A DNA stretch of 64,000 nucleotides, taken from assembly GCA_043228905.1 (NCBI GenBank), contig JBHGNT010000004.1, positions 13,454,001-13,518,000 of the forward strand, read 5' to 3'. This document shows, piece by piece, positions 51,343-60,936 of this stretch. Origin of the DNA: Azolla caroliniana. Lineage: Eukaryota > Polypodiophyta. The notes beneath the pieces are model-generated. The model saw only the letters and a list, made by a program, of their open reading frames with translations, was not told the origin of the DNA and made no database searches. The position numbers were made by a program, and so were the translations under genes. How positions within the stretch are numbered: position 1 is the stretch's first letter; each line of letters opens with the position of its first letter.

Positions 51343-52305
51343 TGAATCAGACTGCCGGATGTTGTACACAGAGGTGGATCATCCCCATGGGCATGGAGGA
51401 CGAGGTGGGTCGGCATGCAATGGTGGCGGCCAGCAAGAGTAGAACCGAAGGCAAAGAGACAGCGCCGACAGTAGTTCCGAACCCTCCACAAGAAGGGGGA
51501 GTCAAAGCGGCTCCGAAAACCCGCAAGGAAAAGCCAACACGGAATGATGGTACTGTAGCAAAAAGGGTCACAGGGAAAGCGAGTGCTGGAAGAAGCGCAC
51601 CGATTCAGACAAATACAGATCTGGCAAAGTTCGCACTATGTAGAAGGATCAGAAGGATCCCGAACTGGGAACATTGGTAAAGGCCGACCTTCGTGATAAA
51701 GCACAAGGCTAACTTGATGAAGAAGACTACTTCGAAATCGGAGGAAGTATGTTACATTGATTCCAGAGCGTCCAACCACATGACGAACCATGAAGAGTGG
51801 TTCTCATTTTTATAGAAACCGGAACAACCGTGGATTGTCGAAACCGGACACGACACCCCTCACCCAATTGTGCATGTCGAAGAAGTCCCTTTAAGCCATG
51901 TTGGACAAAAGGGAAAGTTGTTGAACATATTACACATTCTGAATATCACAAAGAACCTGGTATTGGTCGGACAAATAGTCGACCATGGAATGTAGGTGCA
52001 GTTTACGCACCTCAGGTGCTTCATCAAGGAAGAAGGCAAGATAATTGCACAAGGACACAGAGAAGGGAGGATGTCCATCCGCAACACTAATGACGTCGGC
52101 ACCGCCATGTTTGCAAAAGGATAGAAGATTGAATCGGATATCAACCTCTGGCATAAGTAGATCGGCCATGTCAACTACCGGAGGCTTCAAGATCTGCAAT
52201 TGAAACAAATTGTGTTCAGATTGCCAAAGTTTAGTGGATGGATGGCCCAAATGTGTGAAGCCTGCCAAGTCGGGAAGCAACACCGGCTTCCATTCCCCAC
52301 CAAAC
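51343..52305 (+). pseudogene. Copia-6 nucleocapsid, protease and pre-integrase
   Basis: Continues Copia-6 gag after the TGAAT duplication. The nucleocapsid knuckle (WYCSKKGHRESECWKK) is at about 51549-51596. Protease remnant CYIDSRASNHMTNHEEWF is at about 51750-51805, with DSR in place of DSG. Then LKNILHILNITKNLVLVGQIVDHGM (about 51920-51992), a stop, AMFAKG, stop, INLWHKxIGHVNYRRL and CEACQVGKQHRLPFPTK. It stops at the hAT insertion. Confidence 0.82.
52298..52305. repeat. Left target-site duplication of the hAT (CACCAAAC)
   Basis: CACCAAAC here and at 55264-55271, an exact 8-bp match, the hallmark length of hAT insertions. Confidence 0.93.
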
Positions 52306-52799
52306 CATGGTTGTTAGGTATGTTAGGTACGGTACGGATACCATACGTATATAACGTATTAATACGCATATAATACCTCCCAATTTTAAAATACGTTAAA
52401 TATGTTTTGTAATATGTTAAATACTTATAAAATACGTATTTTATGTATTTTACGTATATTTTACGTTAGTACATAAAATACTTCTAGAATTTGAAAATTA
52501 TTTACATTTCAAGAAAATATTTGTAATATTGTAAAAAGCACACACTATCTGCAGTCGCTGGATATGTACACCCCCCTTTTGAAACCATCTCCTCAAAACA
52601 AAAAAATAGGCTCCTTGTTATGCTAATAGATGGAATATCAGGAGTCTTAGAGACATCTATCTCATTTGGATTCACCTGCAAACAAGTTTATAAAAGCTTT
52701 AACTTCTAAGTATCACAAACTAGTGTGTCGATGGCAGAAACTAGTTATTAGTACTTAAGAATATTGAGGAATATAAATTATAAAAAGAATGAATAAAAC

Positions 52800-53640
52800 A
52801 ATACCAGCATTGGAGATGCATTCACAGTCTCAAACTTGCGAACTAGCCGTAAGTTCTCTCGCACATATACCAATCGTTCAAGTTGTGCTACTTTTAGTCT
52901 GTTTCTATTTTTCGTATGTGCGAGAGCATGTGCATTCCAATTCCTTTCCGCTGCCCCAGAAGAGCAATCCTAATAAAAAGTAAAATATGAAATAAAATGT
53001 AGTACACAAAAGTGAGCTATTTCAGAACTTAACTATAAAATTGATCATTTTTTCAACACTTGACACTTACTTGGGATAATATGCGAACAACTAATGCTTG
53101 GAGCTTTGGAGTTCTTCCACCAAAATTTTCCCACCAAGTGACTGGCGTCATCATAGATCTCTCCTCACGTGCTAATGCATAGCTAAATGTCCTTGTACCA
53201 TTCCGATATTCATGCAATTCACGAAATAAGATATCACATTCAAGTTTCGAGTACAATTTTTCCACATAACTCATCCATGCATCCATTAACTCAGGGTTAA
53301 TAAATGTAGCGTCCTCTCTCCACATCGGATGTAACAAATGAGCTACAAGGTGGATTGGCCTCTTGAACCATTTCTATCATATATCAAATAACTTCAAAAC
53401 ATCCTCATACCTAAAAGGGGTTTACAAATTAATCAATCTTAAAACATGAACAAACAATTGAAGGTTTAATTTTAGGAAACCATAACAAATTAAAATAAAT
53501 ATGAAACTTACTTGGATTTGTGGGGGATGTTTTCTTCCACTCCTTTTGCTAAAACATCTTTGCTTCTTCGCATAAACTCATATAACAATCCAATAGTGGA
53601 TCCCTCCCTATCAGTAAGTCGTAAAACACTATACAATAGG
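52800..53640 (-). pseudogene. hAT transposase C-terminal exons
   Basis: On the minus strand: an exon to about 53513 (LLYSVLRLTDREGSTIGLLYEFMRRSKDVLAKG), an exon of about 53400-53071 with two adjacent stops near 53376 (HLVAHLLHPMWRED, RTFSYALAREERSMMTPVTWWENFGG, LQALVVRILSQ) and an exon 52969-52800 (CSSGAAERNWNAHALAHTKNRNRL). The last two are joined by a GT-AG intron that keeps frame. These are the hAT C-terminal catalytic/dimerisation motifs (xPxxWWxxxG, CSSGAAERNW). The N-terminal BED finger and first catalytic residues are absent. Confidence 0.87.
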
Positions 53641-54550
53641 TACTCATATCCTTGGGCTGCACTTTTATATTAACCTTCATGTTCATGGCTAATGAAAATA
53701 TAATTTAAAACCAATTAAACGAAATACATGATTGAGCTACACAAGCTATGAATGCCATGTGAAATACTCTAACTGAAACTAATTGAAGCTTAATTGAATT
53801 AGCCTCCCCTTCCAATGGTTGCTCTTTGGGTACTCAATTACTAATAAACTAACCAAGACTAGAACTTAAATTCATACTAAGACTAGAGCTGAAAAGAGAA
53901 TATTGAAAAGAGAAGACTACAACATTTTCAAAAGAATAGATGTTTGTAGATACATTTTTTTGTGTGTATTCTTGCCTACCATAGCTACTCATATCCTTGG
54001 GCTGCACTTTCATATTAACCGTTATGTTCATGGAAGTGAAAACATAATTTAAAACCAATTAAGCGAAATACATGATTGAGCTGCACAAGCTATTAATGCC
54101 ATGTGAAATACTCTAACTGAAACTAATTGAAGCTTAATTGAATTAGCCTCCCCTTTCAACGGCTGCTTTTTGGGTACTCAATTACTAATAAACTAACCAA
54201 GACTAGAACTTAAATTCATACTAAGACTAGAACTGAAAAGAGAATATTGAAAAGAGAAGACTACAACAGTTTCAAAAGAATAGATGTTTGTAGATACATT
54301 TTTCTGTGTGTATTCTTGCCTACCATAGCTACTCATATCCTTGGGTTGCACTTTCATATTAACCTTCATGTTCATGGCAAGTGAAAAACATAATTTAAAA
54401 CCAATTAAGCGAAATACATGATTGAGCTGCACAAACTATTAATGCCATGTGAAATACTCTAACTGAAACTAATTGAAGCTTAATTGAATTAGCCTCCCCT
54501 TTCAATGGCTGCACTTTGGGTAATCAATTACTAATAAACTAACCAAGCAT
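53641..54550. repeat. 345-bp tandem repeat inside the hAT
   Basis: Copies start at 53641, 53986 and 54330 (periods 345 and 344; the third is about 220 bp long), each beginning TACTCATATCCTTGGG. They carry no credible ORF. Confidence 0.9.
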
Positions 54551-54838
54551 TCTAATCAAACATGAAATCAATAAGCAAGACTACACTATTGTTTTTAGGC
54601 TAGTAGCTCCATCTTTCTCTATGCTCGTGAATGAAAACCAAAAAGAAAATGTGACTTCATTGCATATTAAAGTTAGAAAACTATTATCCAAGCATATGCA
54701 TATTAAGGTTAAACTTACCTCACACTCACAAGAATTGGGCCCAATAAAAAATTGTCTTCTATATAGCGTAGATCTTTGTTTGTTGCCTCTGTATGAAGAC
54801 GATTACTTGTCTTCAAACCAAGGTTTCGATTGATTCCT

Positions 54839-55035
54839 CGTCCTCTTCTTCTTCTTCTTCTTCTTCTTCTTCTTCTTCTTCTTCCTCTTCCTCTTCCTCT
54901 TCTTGGTCTTCTTGTTCTTCTTCTTCCTCTTCTTCTTCCTCTTCTACTTGTTCTTCTTCTTCCTCTTCTGCTTGTTATTCTTCTTCCTCTTCTTCCTCTT
55001 CTTGTTCGTCTTCCTTCGTTTTCTTCTTCTTCTTT
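54839..55035. repeat. TTC/TCC microsatellite
   Basis: About 200 bp of (TTC)n with interspersed TCC and TTG. It creates artificial serine- or leucine-only ORFs. Confidence 0.95.
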
Positions 55036-55263
55036 CTTCCTTCTCCACTAAAATCGTTTTTTTCTTCTTTCTTTTTTAGGGTTTTGCATACATTTTTTTT
55101 ATAAATACGTATTATACCTATTGTTTTAAAAGTAAGTTAAATACCATATTAGAAAAATTTACATGACATTTGACTGAACAACATTGACGTATAGTACGTA
55201 CTATACAAAGTATGAGGTATTATACGTATTGATATGTTAAATACGCGTACGTAAACAACGCTG

Positions 55264-56507
55264 CACCAAACAAAACCGGAGCCGTAACAAGCTACACTTA
55301 ATCCATTCGGATGTATGGGGACCGACACAAAATGTTAGTCTTGGTGCGAGTCAATATTTCATCTCCTTCATCGACGACTACAACCGGCACATGTGGATGT
55401 ACCTCATTGAGAAGAAAAGCGAAGTCTTCGACTGTTTCAGGAACCTTCAAAGCTTATTCAAAAGGGAAACGGAGAGGAAGATCAAGTGTCTGCGACCAGA
55501 TTGCAGAAAAGAATACTTTTCCAGCCAATTCAATAGTTATCTGCAGCAGAAGGGAATTCGGAGAGAATTCAGCTGCAGGTACACACCAGAACAAAATGGT
55601 GTGGCCGAAAGAAAGAACCGGTCGATTGTCAACGCGACGAGGGCAAAGCTGGAGGAGAAGAGCATGCACAAATTCTACTGGGCTGAGGCGATCCAAATGA
55701 CCATCTACATCCAAAACTGGATCAGTGACAAGGTGTGAGCACATGAGGTGTATTTCAAGCGAAAGCCAAATTTGAAACACCTTCGGATATTCGAAAGCAT
55801 AGCATATGCGCATGTATTGGATGAGAAGTGAAGGAAGCTAGATCCGAAGTCGGAGAAGTGCATCCTAGTCGGTTACTCGCATTAGCAGAAGGGGTCTAAG
55901 TGTTATAACCCCCAGACTAAACATGTTTGTGTAAGCGGAGATGTCGAGTTTGATGAGTCGGCATCATGGTACTCTCTACCGACTCCAACCTTTGACTCCG
56001 AACCGATTCCGGAAGATGAGGCTAGTGAGTCCGAGGAGGTCCAGGTAGAAGATGAAGACTTCGGCACTCTAGAAGAGAATCAGGATCTCATTCCGGCTAA
56101 GTGGGCCAAATGATCGGCTGAGTTGGGATGACCAATCGGGTGAAGAATCGGCGAGTGGTGGAGACTCTCCCGTGCTCTCCCTGCACAAGGAACCGAGGAG
56201 ACGGTTTACGTGCAAAGAGAAGTGGAAGAAGAAGATGTCGGAATACGATACCGGTAGTAAAGGGTCAGATCAAAGCGAATCTGACCCCGGAAAGGAAGAA
56301 GATGAATCTTCAGAAAGGAAGTCTGAACCGGCCAAGAAGGGCCTCAAACCGGGTAACGAAAAGTTACGTCGGTCAACTTGTCAAAAGAAAACCATCATGA
56401 GGTACGAATACAATGAGTACATGGCACATCACTATGCGTACATGACTAAGGTTGCCGAAGTGCTTCGCAAAAGCAGCAAAAGACGCAAATTGGCGTGCTA
56501 CTTTGGA
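55264..56507 (+). pseudogene. Copia-6 integrase core, linker and first RT residues
   Basis: HSDVWGPTQNVSLGASQYFISFIDDYNRHMWMY, CLRPDCRKEYFSSQF (the second catalytic block reads RPDC where relatives have RxDG), YTPEQNGVAERKNRSIV (E), then ARIFxSIAYAHV-like and ILVGYSH, stop, KGSKCYNP. It continues into an acidic linker (55990-56360) and MRYEYNEYMAHHYAYMTKVAEV at about 56398-56463, where the frame is broken by a small deletion. Confidence 0.85.
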
Positions 56508-56639
56508 GTCTGATCTCATTTAGGCTAGTTGGGCTGGATGAGCGGCTGAGTTCGAATGATAAGTCGGGTGAAGAACCGGTGAGTAGTGAAGACTCTGTCG
56601 TGTTCTCCCCGCACAAGGAACCGAGGAGACGGTTCACGC
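56508..56639 (+). repeat. Duplicated Copia-6 linker segment, left part
   Basis: Repeats the sequence at about 56091-56209 (GATCTCATT..GGCTAxxTGGG ... CGAGGAGACGGTTxACG). It is interrupted by Gypsy-3 after ACGC and continues at 63698. Confidence 0.8.
56636..56639. repeat. Left target-site duplication of Gypsy-3 (ACGC)
   Basis: ACGC here and at 63698-63701. A four-base duplication, like the ACGT of Gypsy-2. Confidence 0.85.
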
Positions 56640-57343
56640 TGTCGTGCCCTTCGGCTCCAGATCGTTGCGTGAGTCGGGTGGGAACCGCCGAGGTTTTTGA
56701 CTAGGAGGAAGAGGAATACAACTTAAGGCTAGTTATGAATAGTGGAAAGAGAAGTAAGATAGCAATCTCGTGAATCCCACGAGTTTAGTGTAATTAAAAC
56801 AATATTTAGATTATAAGAGCAATTAGATGGCAAAATTCGTGAATCCCACGAATATATTAGATTGATCAAACCTTGTATATTAATCAACAACCTTATACAT
56901 ATTTCTCTCCTCCTTATATAAAGATGGAAGAGGCTAAGCATGGCTTCATGCTTTTTCACCTAAAGTGTCCATGCACACTAAATGTGCATGTGATGCTTTG
57001 TCATTTCCTAAATATAGGGCTCATGCACGCTAGATGTGCATGAGTCACTTTTAATGGCACGTGTAAATAAAATATTCACACTCTAAAGAATACACGATTT
57101 TTACCTTTTAATAAAGGTATGTGTAAATAAAGGTCTTATACGTATTAAATCTATATTTATAACACTAAAGATAAGTTATTACAATGATAAAGTTGGGGTT
57201 TATCTACGTGGAGGTGCATGGTTCGAATCCTGCCCTATGCACGTGATAAATTCTTTTGATATATTATTTATTTATTTATATGTATCTAAAATCGGATATA
57301 TTATTTTATGGTTTTCACGTAGTGTGTGGAATACACTACGACA
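56640..57343 (-). repeat. Gypsy-3 3' LTR
   Basis: Plus-strand ends TGTCGTGCCC and CACTACGACA. It carries direct repeats GTGAATCCCACGA (56772 and 56840), ATGCACACTAAATGTGCATG and CATGCACGCTAGATGTGCATG palindromes, and a tRNA-like stretch at about 57172-57240 with GGTTCGAATCC. On the minus strand it begins with the inverted repeat CGTAGTGT/ACACTACG. Confidence 0.93.
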
Positions 57344-60300
57344 CTCGCCCCCTCTGAACCCGCACATCCTCCGGTATGTGCCGAAGTTCTCGATTCCCCA
57401 TATCCGTCTTCACCCAAAGCTTCCTCCGATTCTCCCCTTATGTCGACTATGAGTTGTAATTCACTTTCTTCGCTTCCCGCATCACCGTGGTCTTCATCCG
57501 ATTGCTCCTCGTTGTCGGCCTTGGCTTGGATCACATAGGGTTTGTCGTCAGTCCGCTTCTTGAAAATCTTCACCCGCTTCCCGGCTATAGGCACTCGTAG
57601 TATTGTTCCATCCAACTCGGACAGTCGGTACGTTCCGTTGTCGAAGACTTTCCGAACCTCGTATGGCCCGAACCATCTTTTCGCGAATTTCCGCATCGTT
57701 GTATGTTGATGGTCCAAACTACTGTCATAGACGATCACCCAATCTCCTTCTTCAATCCTCCTCGGTCGTAGTCGGTGCTTTGTGTCGAACCGGCTTTTGT
57801 TCCTTAATCGTGCTTCTTGTTGTCGGCATATTACTTCCGCTATGTCTGCCGGTCTTCCCTCTAGTTGTCGTATCTGGACCGCTAGTAGTTCTTCCCGGCT
57901 CATCTCTTCCTTCCACGGTAGCACTGTCCATGTTGCGATCGCGGTTTCCGTCGGCATTACCGGTGCTTGTCCGGTCATGAGTTCTGCTGGCATGTAACCG
58001 GTTATGGAGCTATGCGTCGTCCGATCCGCCCATAGCGCATACGGAAGCATCTGCGGCCAGTCCTTCACCTTTCCATCGCATGCCTTCACAAGTGCTTTCA
58101 CGATGGGACTATGTCCTCGTTCGATTTTCCCGTTGGCCTCCGGATTGTATGTCGTTGTCAGCGATAACCGAACTCCGTGTTTGGCGAAGAATCCCCTAGC
58201 TTTGTCCGAGTCGAGTTCTCCCCGGTCCGCAATCACTTGTCCTACGCACCCATACCTGCAAAATACTTCCTCCAAAAGAAATTGGCATACCGCGGAACAC
58301 GTTTTCCTCTGAAGCGCTCGACCTTCTACTAGATTCGTGAGATCTTCCCGAGCTAATACCAAGTATTTCTTTTGTCCAATCCCGGTCGGCATGGCCACTA
58401 TGTCAACCATCCACTTGAAGTTGATTGTCGGTGAGAATGTCGGATGTAACTCATCTCGATGTCGAACCCCGGAGTAGACTTGACATTTCTCGCAGCTTTC
58501 CGTGAACTCCGCGACATCTTTGTACATTTTCTTCCACCAATACTTTTGCTTGATCTTCACAAATGTTGCCCATGTTCCTCGGTGTCCAGCCCAATCGGAT
58601 TCGTGAAACTCGGACATTATCCGGTTTCGTTGCTCTTTTGTCCTGACTACTCGAACTGGTATACCATCCGGTCTTTTCGGCGCCCTCCATATTAATCCGT
58701 TTTCCAAGAAGAACTTTTGGACTTGTCTCTTCTTCCTTCGGATCTCGGCTCTTCTTCCTTTATCGTTTGTTGAATCCTCGGCCTCTTGTAACATCTTTCT
58801 GATCATCAAGCTTTCTCCCTCGTATTCTTCTTCCCGGAATTCTCGGATTACGTTTAATCGGCATATGTGCTCCGATGCGAAGTAGTCTTCGGAAACTTCT
58901 TCATTATCCGATTCGGTTATGTCGTCTCCGAACCGAGCCCTTGATAACATATCCGCTACCGCGTTGTCCTTCCCCGAGATGTGTCGAACCTCCGGATTAA
59001 GCGACTTGACATATGCAACCCACCTTAGCATAGCTACATCCGGTATCGTACAACACCGCATCATCCCGAGTATCGGAAGACAATCCGTCTCGATCACCAC
59101 TTCGGCTCCGATCAAATAATCCCGATCCGATTTTATCGCCGACACGACTCCCCACAGTTCTCTTTTGACTTGTGCATATCCACGTTGCCTTTCGTTGAGA
59201 ACCTTTGCTCCGAATCGGATCGGATACCGCGAACCATCCGAGTCGGCTTGATTGATGACCCACCCGATACCGGTTGGACTTGTATCAACCGTTACTATGA
59301 TCGGTCGGTCGTAGCTCGGCTTCTTAAGTGCTTCCGCCCTCCGAAGTGTCTTCTTCAATTTCTTCATGGCTTTGGTGTGTTCCGGTTTCCATTCGAATTT
59401 CTTACCTTTCTGCAACAAGTGGTAGAGCGGGTCCGCTATATGTGCATAGTGCGGAATCCATATGTGATAGAATGCACATGCACCGAGAAACCTTCGGACT
59501 TCGGATGTTGACTCGCATACTTCCTCCATAGCTTGAATCGCATCGATCTTTGTTGGTGACGGTCTTCGGCCGTAGGGCCCACATAGATGTCCGACCACCA
59601 ATATTTCTTCTTGCCCGAATGCCGATTTCTCCCCGGAAAGTGTTAGGTGCACATCTTCTAGCTTTCGCAACACTTTCTCGCAATCACGAATATGGTCGAC
59701 CACGAACTTTCGGCATCCCCGATCATCCATAGTCTCATCTTTTTCTTCTACCACGCATCCTTTCATCGGAATGTCATCGAGGAACGGCATCGTTATCTCC
59801 GGAATGCAGTCTCGAAGCACCTTGTTCATCGCGTTCATCATATGAGCAACCGAGTTTGTCGCTCCTTGTGGTAGTGTGCACATTCGGACTAATCCTATCG
59901 GTGTTCGCATGGTTGTGATGTCTCGGCTCTCCACGGCTAGTTGGAATTGGTCATACCCCGAGTATAGGTCTCCGATGGAGTATATCGCACGACCGGCAAA
60001 AGCTTCCACAAATTCGTCCACTATCGGACCGACTCCCGAGTTCCAGATTGTGACCTTATTCACCGGTTGCAAGTCTTGGATAAATCGGAGTGACCCATTC
60101 TTCTTCGGAACCGTAAACCATCGATTTGAGTACGGAGCAGTTGATGGCTCTAGAATCCCCATCGCCACCTTCTCCTTGAGCAAGTCAATGACTTTCGGAA
60201 TATGCGCTCGTGGCACCGGAATCGGCTTCAGGTTCCACGGTACATGGTCAATCGTGAAGATCATCGGCTCCACTGTTCTCGGATCGACACACCCTATCTC

Positions 60301-60795
60301 CCTTGATGTAAATGCAAACGCTTTGCCGTGTTGCTCCAACATCTCGCGAAACCGTTCTTCTTCTTTTTGTAATAGGAACCCACCTCCACCGATCCGAAGT
60401 TTCTTCCGGGTCTCATCCGTGAAGGCATGTCCGATATCCACGGACTTCCGAAGTGTCGGATCTCCCGAGACTTCTTTCCTCTTTTGTTCGCTATCGGCGG
60501 GTAGTGGTCCCGCGGCCGGTTTCACCTTCTTCTCCACGGTCTTGTATTTCGTACTTACCATTGCTTCTTCTTTGCGGAGCGTATCCGGCTCCATTTTCGC
60601 AATGATCTCGTACATCTCGACCGATTCCACCGGGACTACCCGGTTCTCTTGGCTTTTATCTTCCGCAAGCTCTTCAAGTCGTTGTAGCGTGCTCCCATAG
60701 AACACTTCTTCGACTATCCCCACGATTTCTTCATCTTCTTTTATTATTGATGCCGACCGCAACTTATCCTCCACTTGTCGGTATCCTTTCTTCAA
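57301..60795 (-). CDS. Gypsy-3 pol, 1164 aa, open: RT, RNase H, integrase
   Basis: A complete polyprotein on the minus strand. RT: RWFTVPKKNGSLRFIQDLQPVN, GDLYSGYDQFQLAVE, LPQGATNSVAHMMNAMN and catalytic PFLDDIPMKG. RNase H: TVDTSPTGIGWVINQ, KRELWGVV, ETDCLPIL and SGKDNAVADMLSR. Integrase: HESDWAGHRGTW...CEKCQ zinc domain, KWMVDIV (D), IADRGELD (D), NPEANGKIERGHSPI (E) and the RRIEEGDWVIVYD...KRWFGPYEV C-terminal barrel. The last residues read into the LTR. The frame is also open upstream of the first ATG to the gag stop, which supports expression by -1 frameshifting. The best candidate for active enzymes in the window. Confidence 0.93.
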   Translation of the reverse strand: MKKGYRQVEDKLRSASIIKEDEEIVGIVEEVFYGSTLQRLEELAEDKSQENRVVPVESVEMYEIIAKMEPDTLRKEEAMVSTKYKTVEKKVKPAAGPLPADSEQKRKEVSGDPTLRKSVDIGHAFTDETRKKLRIGGGGFLLQKEEERFREMLEQHGKAFAFTSREIGCVDPRTVEPMIFTIDHVPWNLKPIPVPRAHIPKVIDLLKEKVAMGILEPSTAPYSNRWFTVPKKNGSLRFIQDLQPVNKVTIWNSGVGPIVDEFVEAFAGRAIYSIGDLYSGYDQFQLAVESRDITTMRTPIGLVRMCTLPQGATNSVAHMMNAMNKVLRDCIPEITMPFLDDIPMKGCVVEEKDETMDDRGCRKFVVDHIRDCEKVLRKLEDVHLTLSGEKSAFGQEEILVVGHLCGPYGRRPSPTKIDAIQAMEEVCESTSEVRRFLGACAFYHIWIPHYAHIADPLYHLLQKGKKFEWKPEHTKAMKKLKKTLRRAEALKKPSYDRPIIVTVDTSPTGIGWVINQADSDGSRYPIRFGAKVLNERQRGYAQVKRELWGVVSAIKSDRDYLIGAEVVIETDCLPILGMMRCCTIPDVAMLRWVAYVKSLNPEVRHISGKDNAVADMLSRARFGDDITESDNEEVSEDYFASEHICRLNVIREFREEEYEGESLMIRKMLQEAEDSTNDKGRRAEIRRKKRQVQKFFLENGLIWRAPKRPDGIPVRVVRTKEQRNRIMSEFHESDWAGHRGTWATFVKIKQKYWWKKMYKDVAEFTESCEKCQVYSGVRHRDELHPTFSPTINFKWMVDIVAMPTGIGQKKYLVLAREDLTNLVEGRALQRKTCSAVCQFLLEEVFCRYGCVGQVIADRGELDSDKARGFFAKHGVRLSLTTTYNPEANGKIERGHSPIVKALVKACDGKVKDWPQMLPYALWADRTTHSSITGYMPAELMTGQAPVMPTETAIATWTVLPWKEEMSREELLAVQIRQLEGRPADIAEVICRQQEARLRNKSRFDTKHRLRPRRIEEGDWVIVYDSSLDHQHTTMRKFAKRWFGPYEVRKVFDNGTYRLSELDGTILRVPIAGKRVKIFKKRTDDKPYVIQAKADNEEQSDEDHGDAGSEESELQLIVDIRGESEEALGEDGYGESRTSAHTGGCAGSEGASVVVYSTHYVKTIK

Positions 60796-60894
60796 TCCTC
60801 CGGTTACGGTTGTGTACGTAGATGCCCCATCCGGACCGATTCGTACATGTTTTGCTCCGAGAGTTTTCTTCCTGTGTGGGGTATCAGGGCTTCT

Positions 60895-60936
60895 CGGACT
60901 ATCACTTCCCCACTCCGCAACAGTCCGCTTTAAAAA
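60895..60936 (-). promoter_or_regulatory. Putative -1 ribosomal frameshift site of Gypsy-3
   Basis: On the minus strand the gag end reads GAT TTT TAA (T run 60936-60932). After a short spacer it is followed by the stem CGGACT (60927-60922) / AGTCCG (60900-60895) with a 21-nt loop. Equivalent in place and sequence core to 44754-44797. Confidence 0.6.

Larger units (their letters stand above)
52306..55263 (-). mobile_element. Degenerate hAT transposon
   Basis: 2958 bp with an exact 8-bp target duplication and short imperfect inverted ends (CATGGTTGTTAGGTA and, inverted from the right, CAGCGTTGTTTACGTA). Both arms are rich in TACGTAT words. Only 3' exons of the transposase remain. Much of the interior is a 345-bp tandem repeat and a TTC microsatellite, so it is a deleted, non-autonomous copy. 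Confidence 0.9.
38419..56639 (+). mobile_element. Copia-6: host element of Copia-7, Gypsy-2 and the hAT
   Basis: Traceable pieces in order: LTR and primer site, gag (39003-39594), nucleocapsid and protease (51343-51900), pre-integrase (to 52305), integrase (55264-55735) and linker to the first RT residues (56400-56500). A duplicated linker then continues past Gypsy-3 at 63698-64000. Each gap is explained by an insertion with a matching target duplication. The rest of RT and the 3' LTR lie outside the window or are lost. Confidence 0.82.

Noticed and set aside
54793-55104. Serine-rich or leucine-rich protein
   Set aside because: Translation of a TTC/TCC microsatellite.
57172-57240. Functional tRNA gene
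   Set aside because: A box and acceptor stem are too degenerate and the sequence is part of an LTR; kept only as a tRNA-like module.
59876-60700. 274-codon plus-strand ORF in Gypsy-3
   Set aside because: Antisense shadow of the intact pol ORF.
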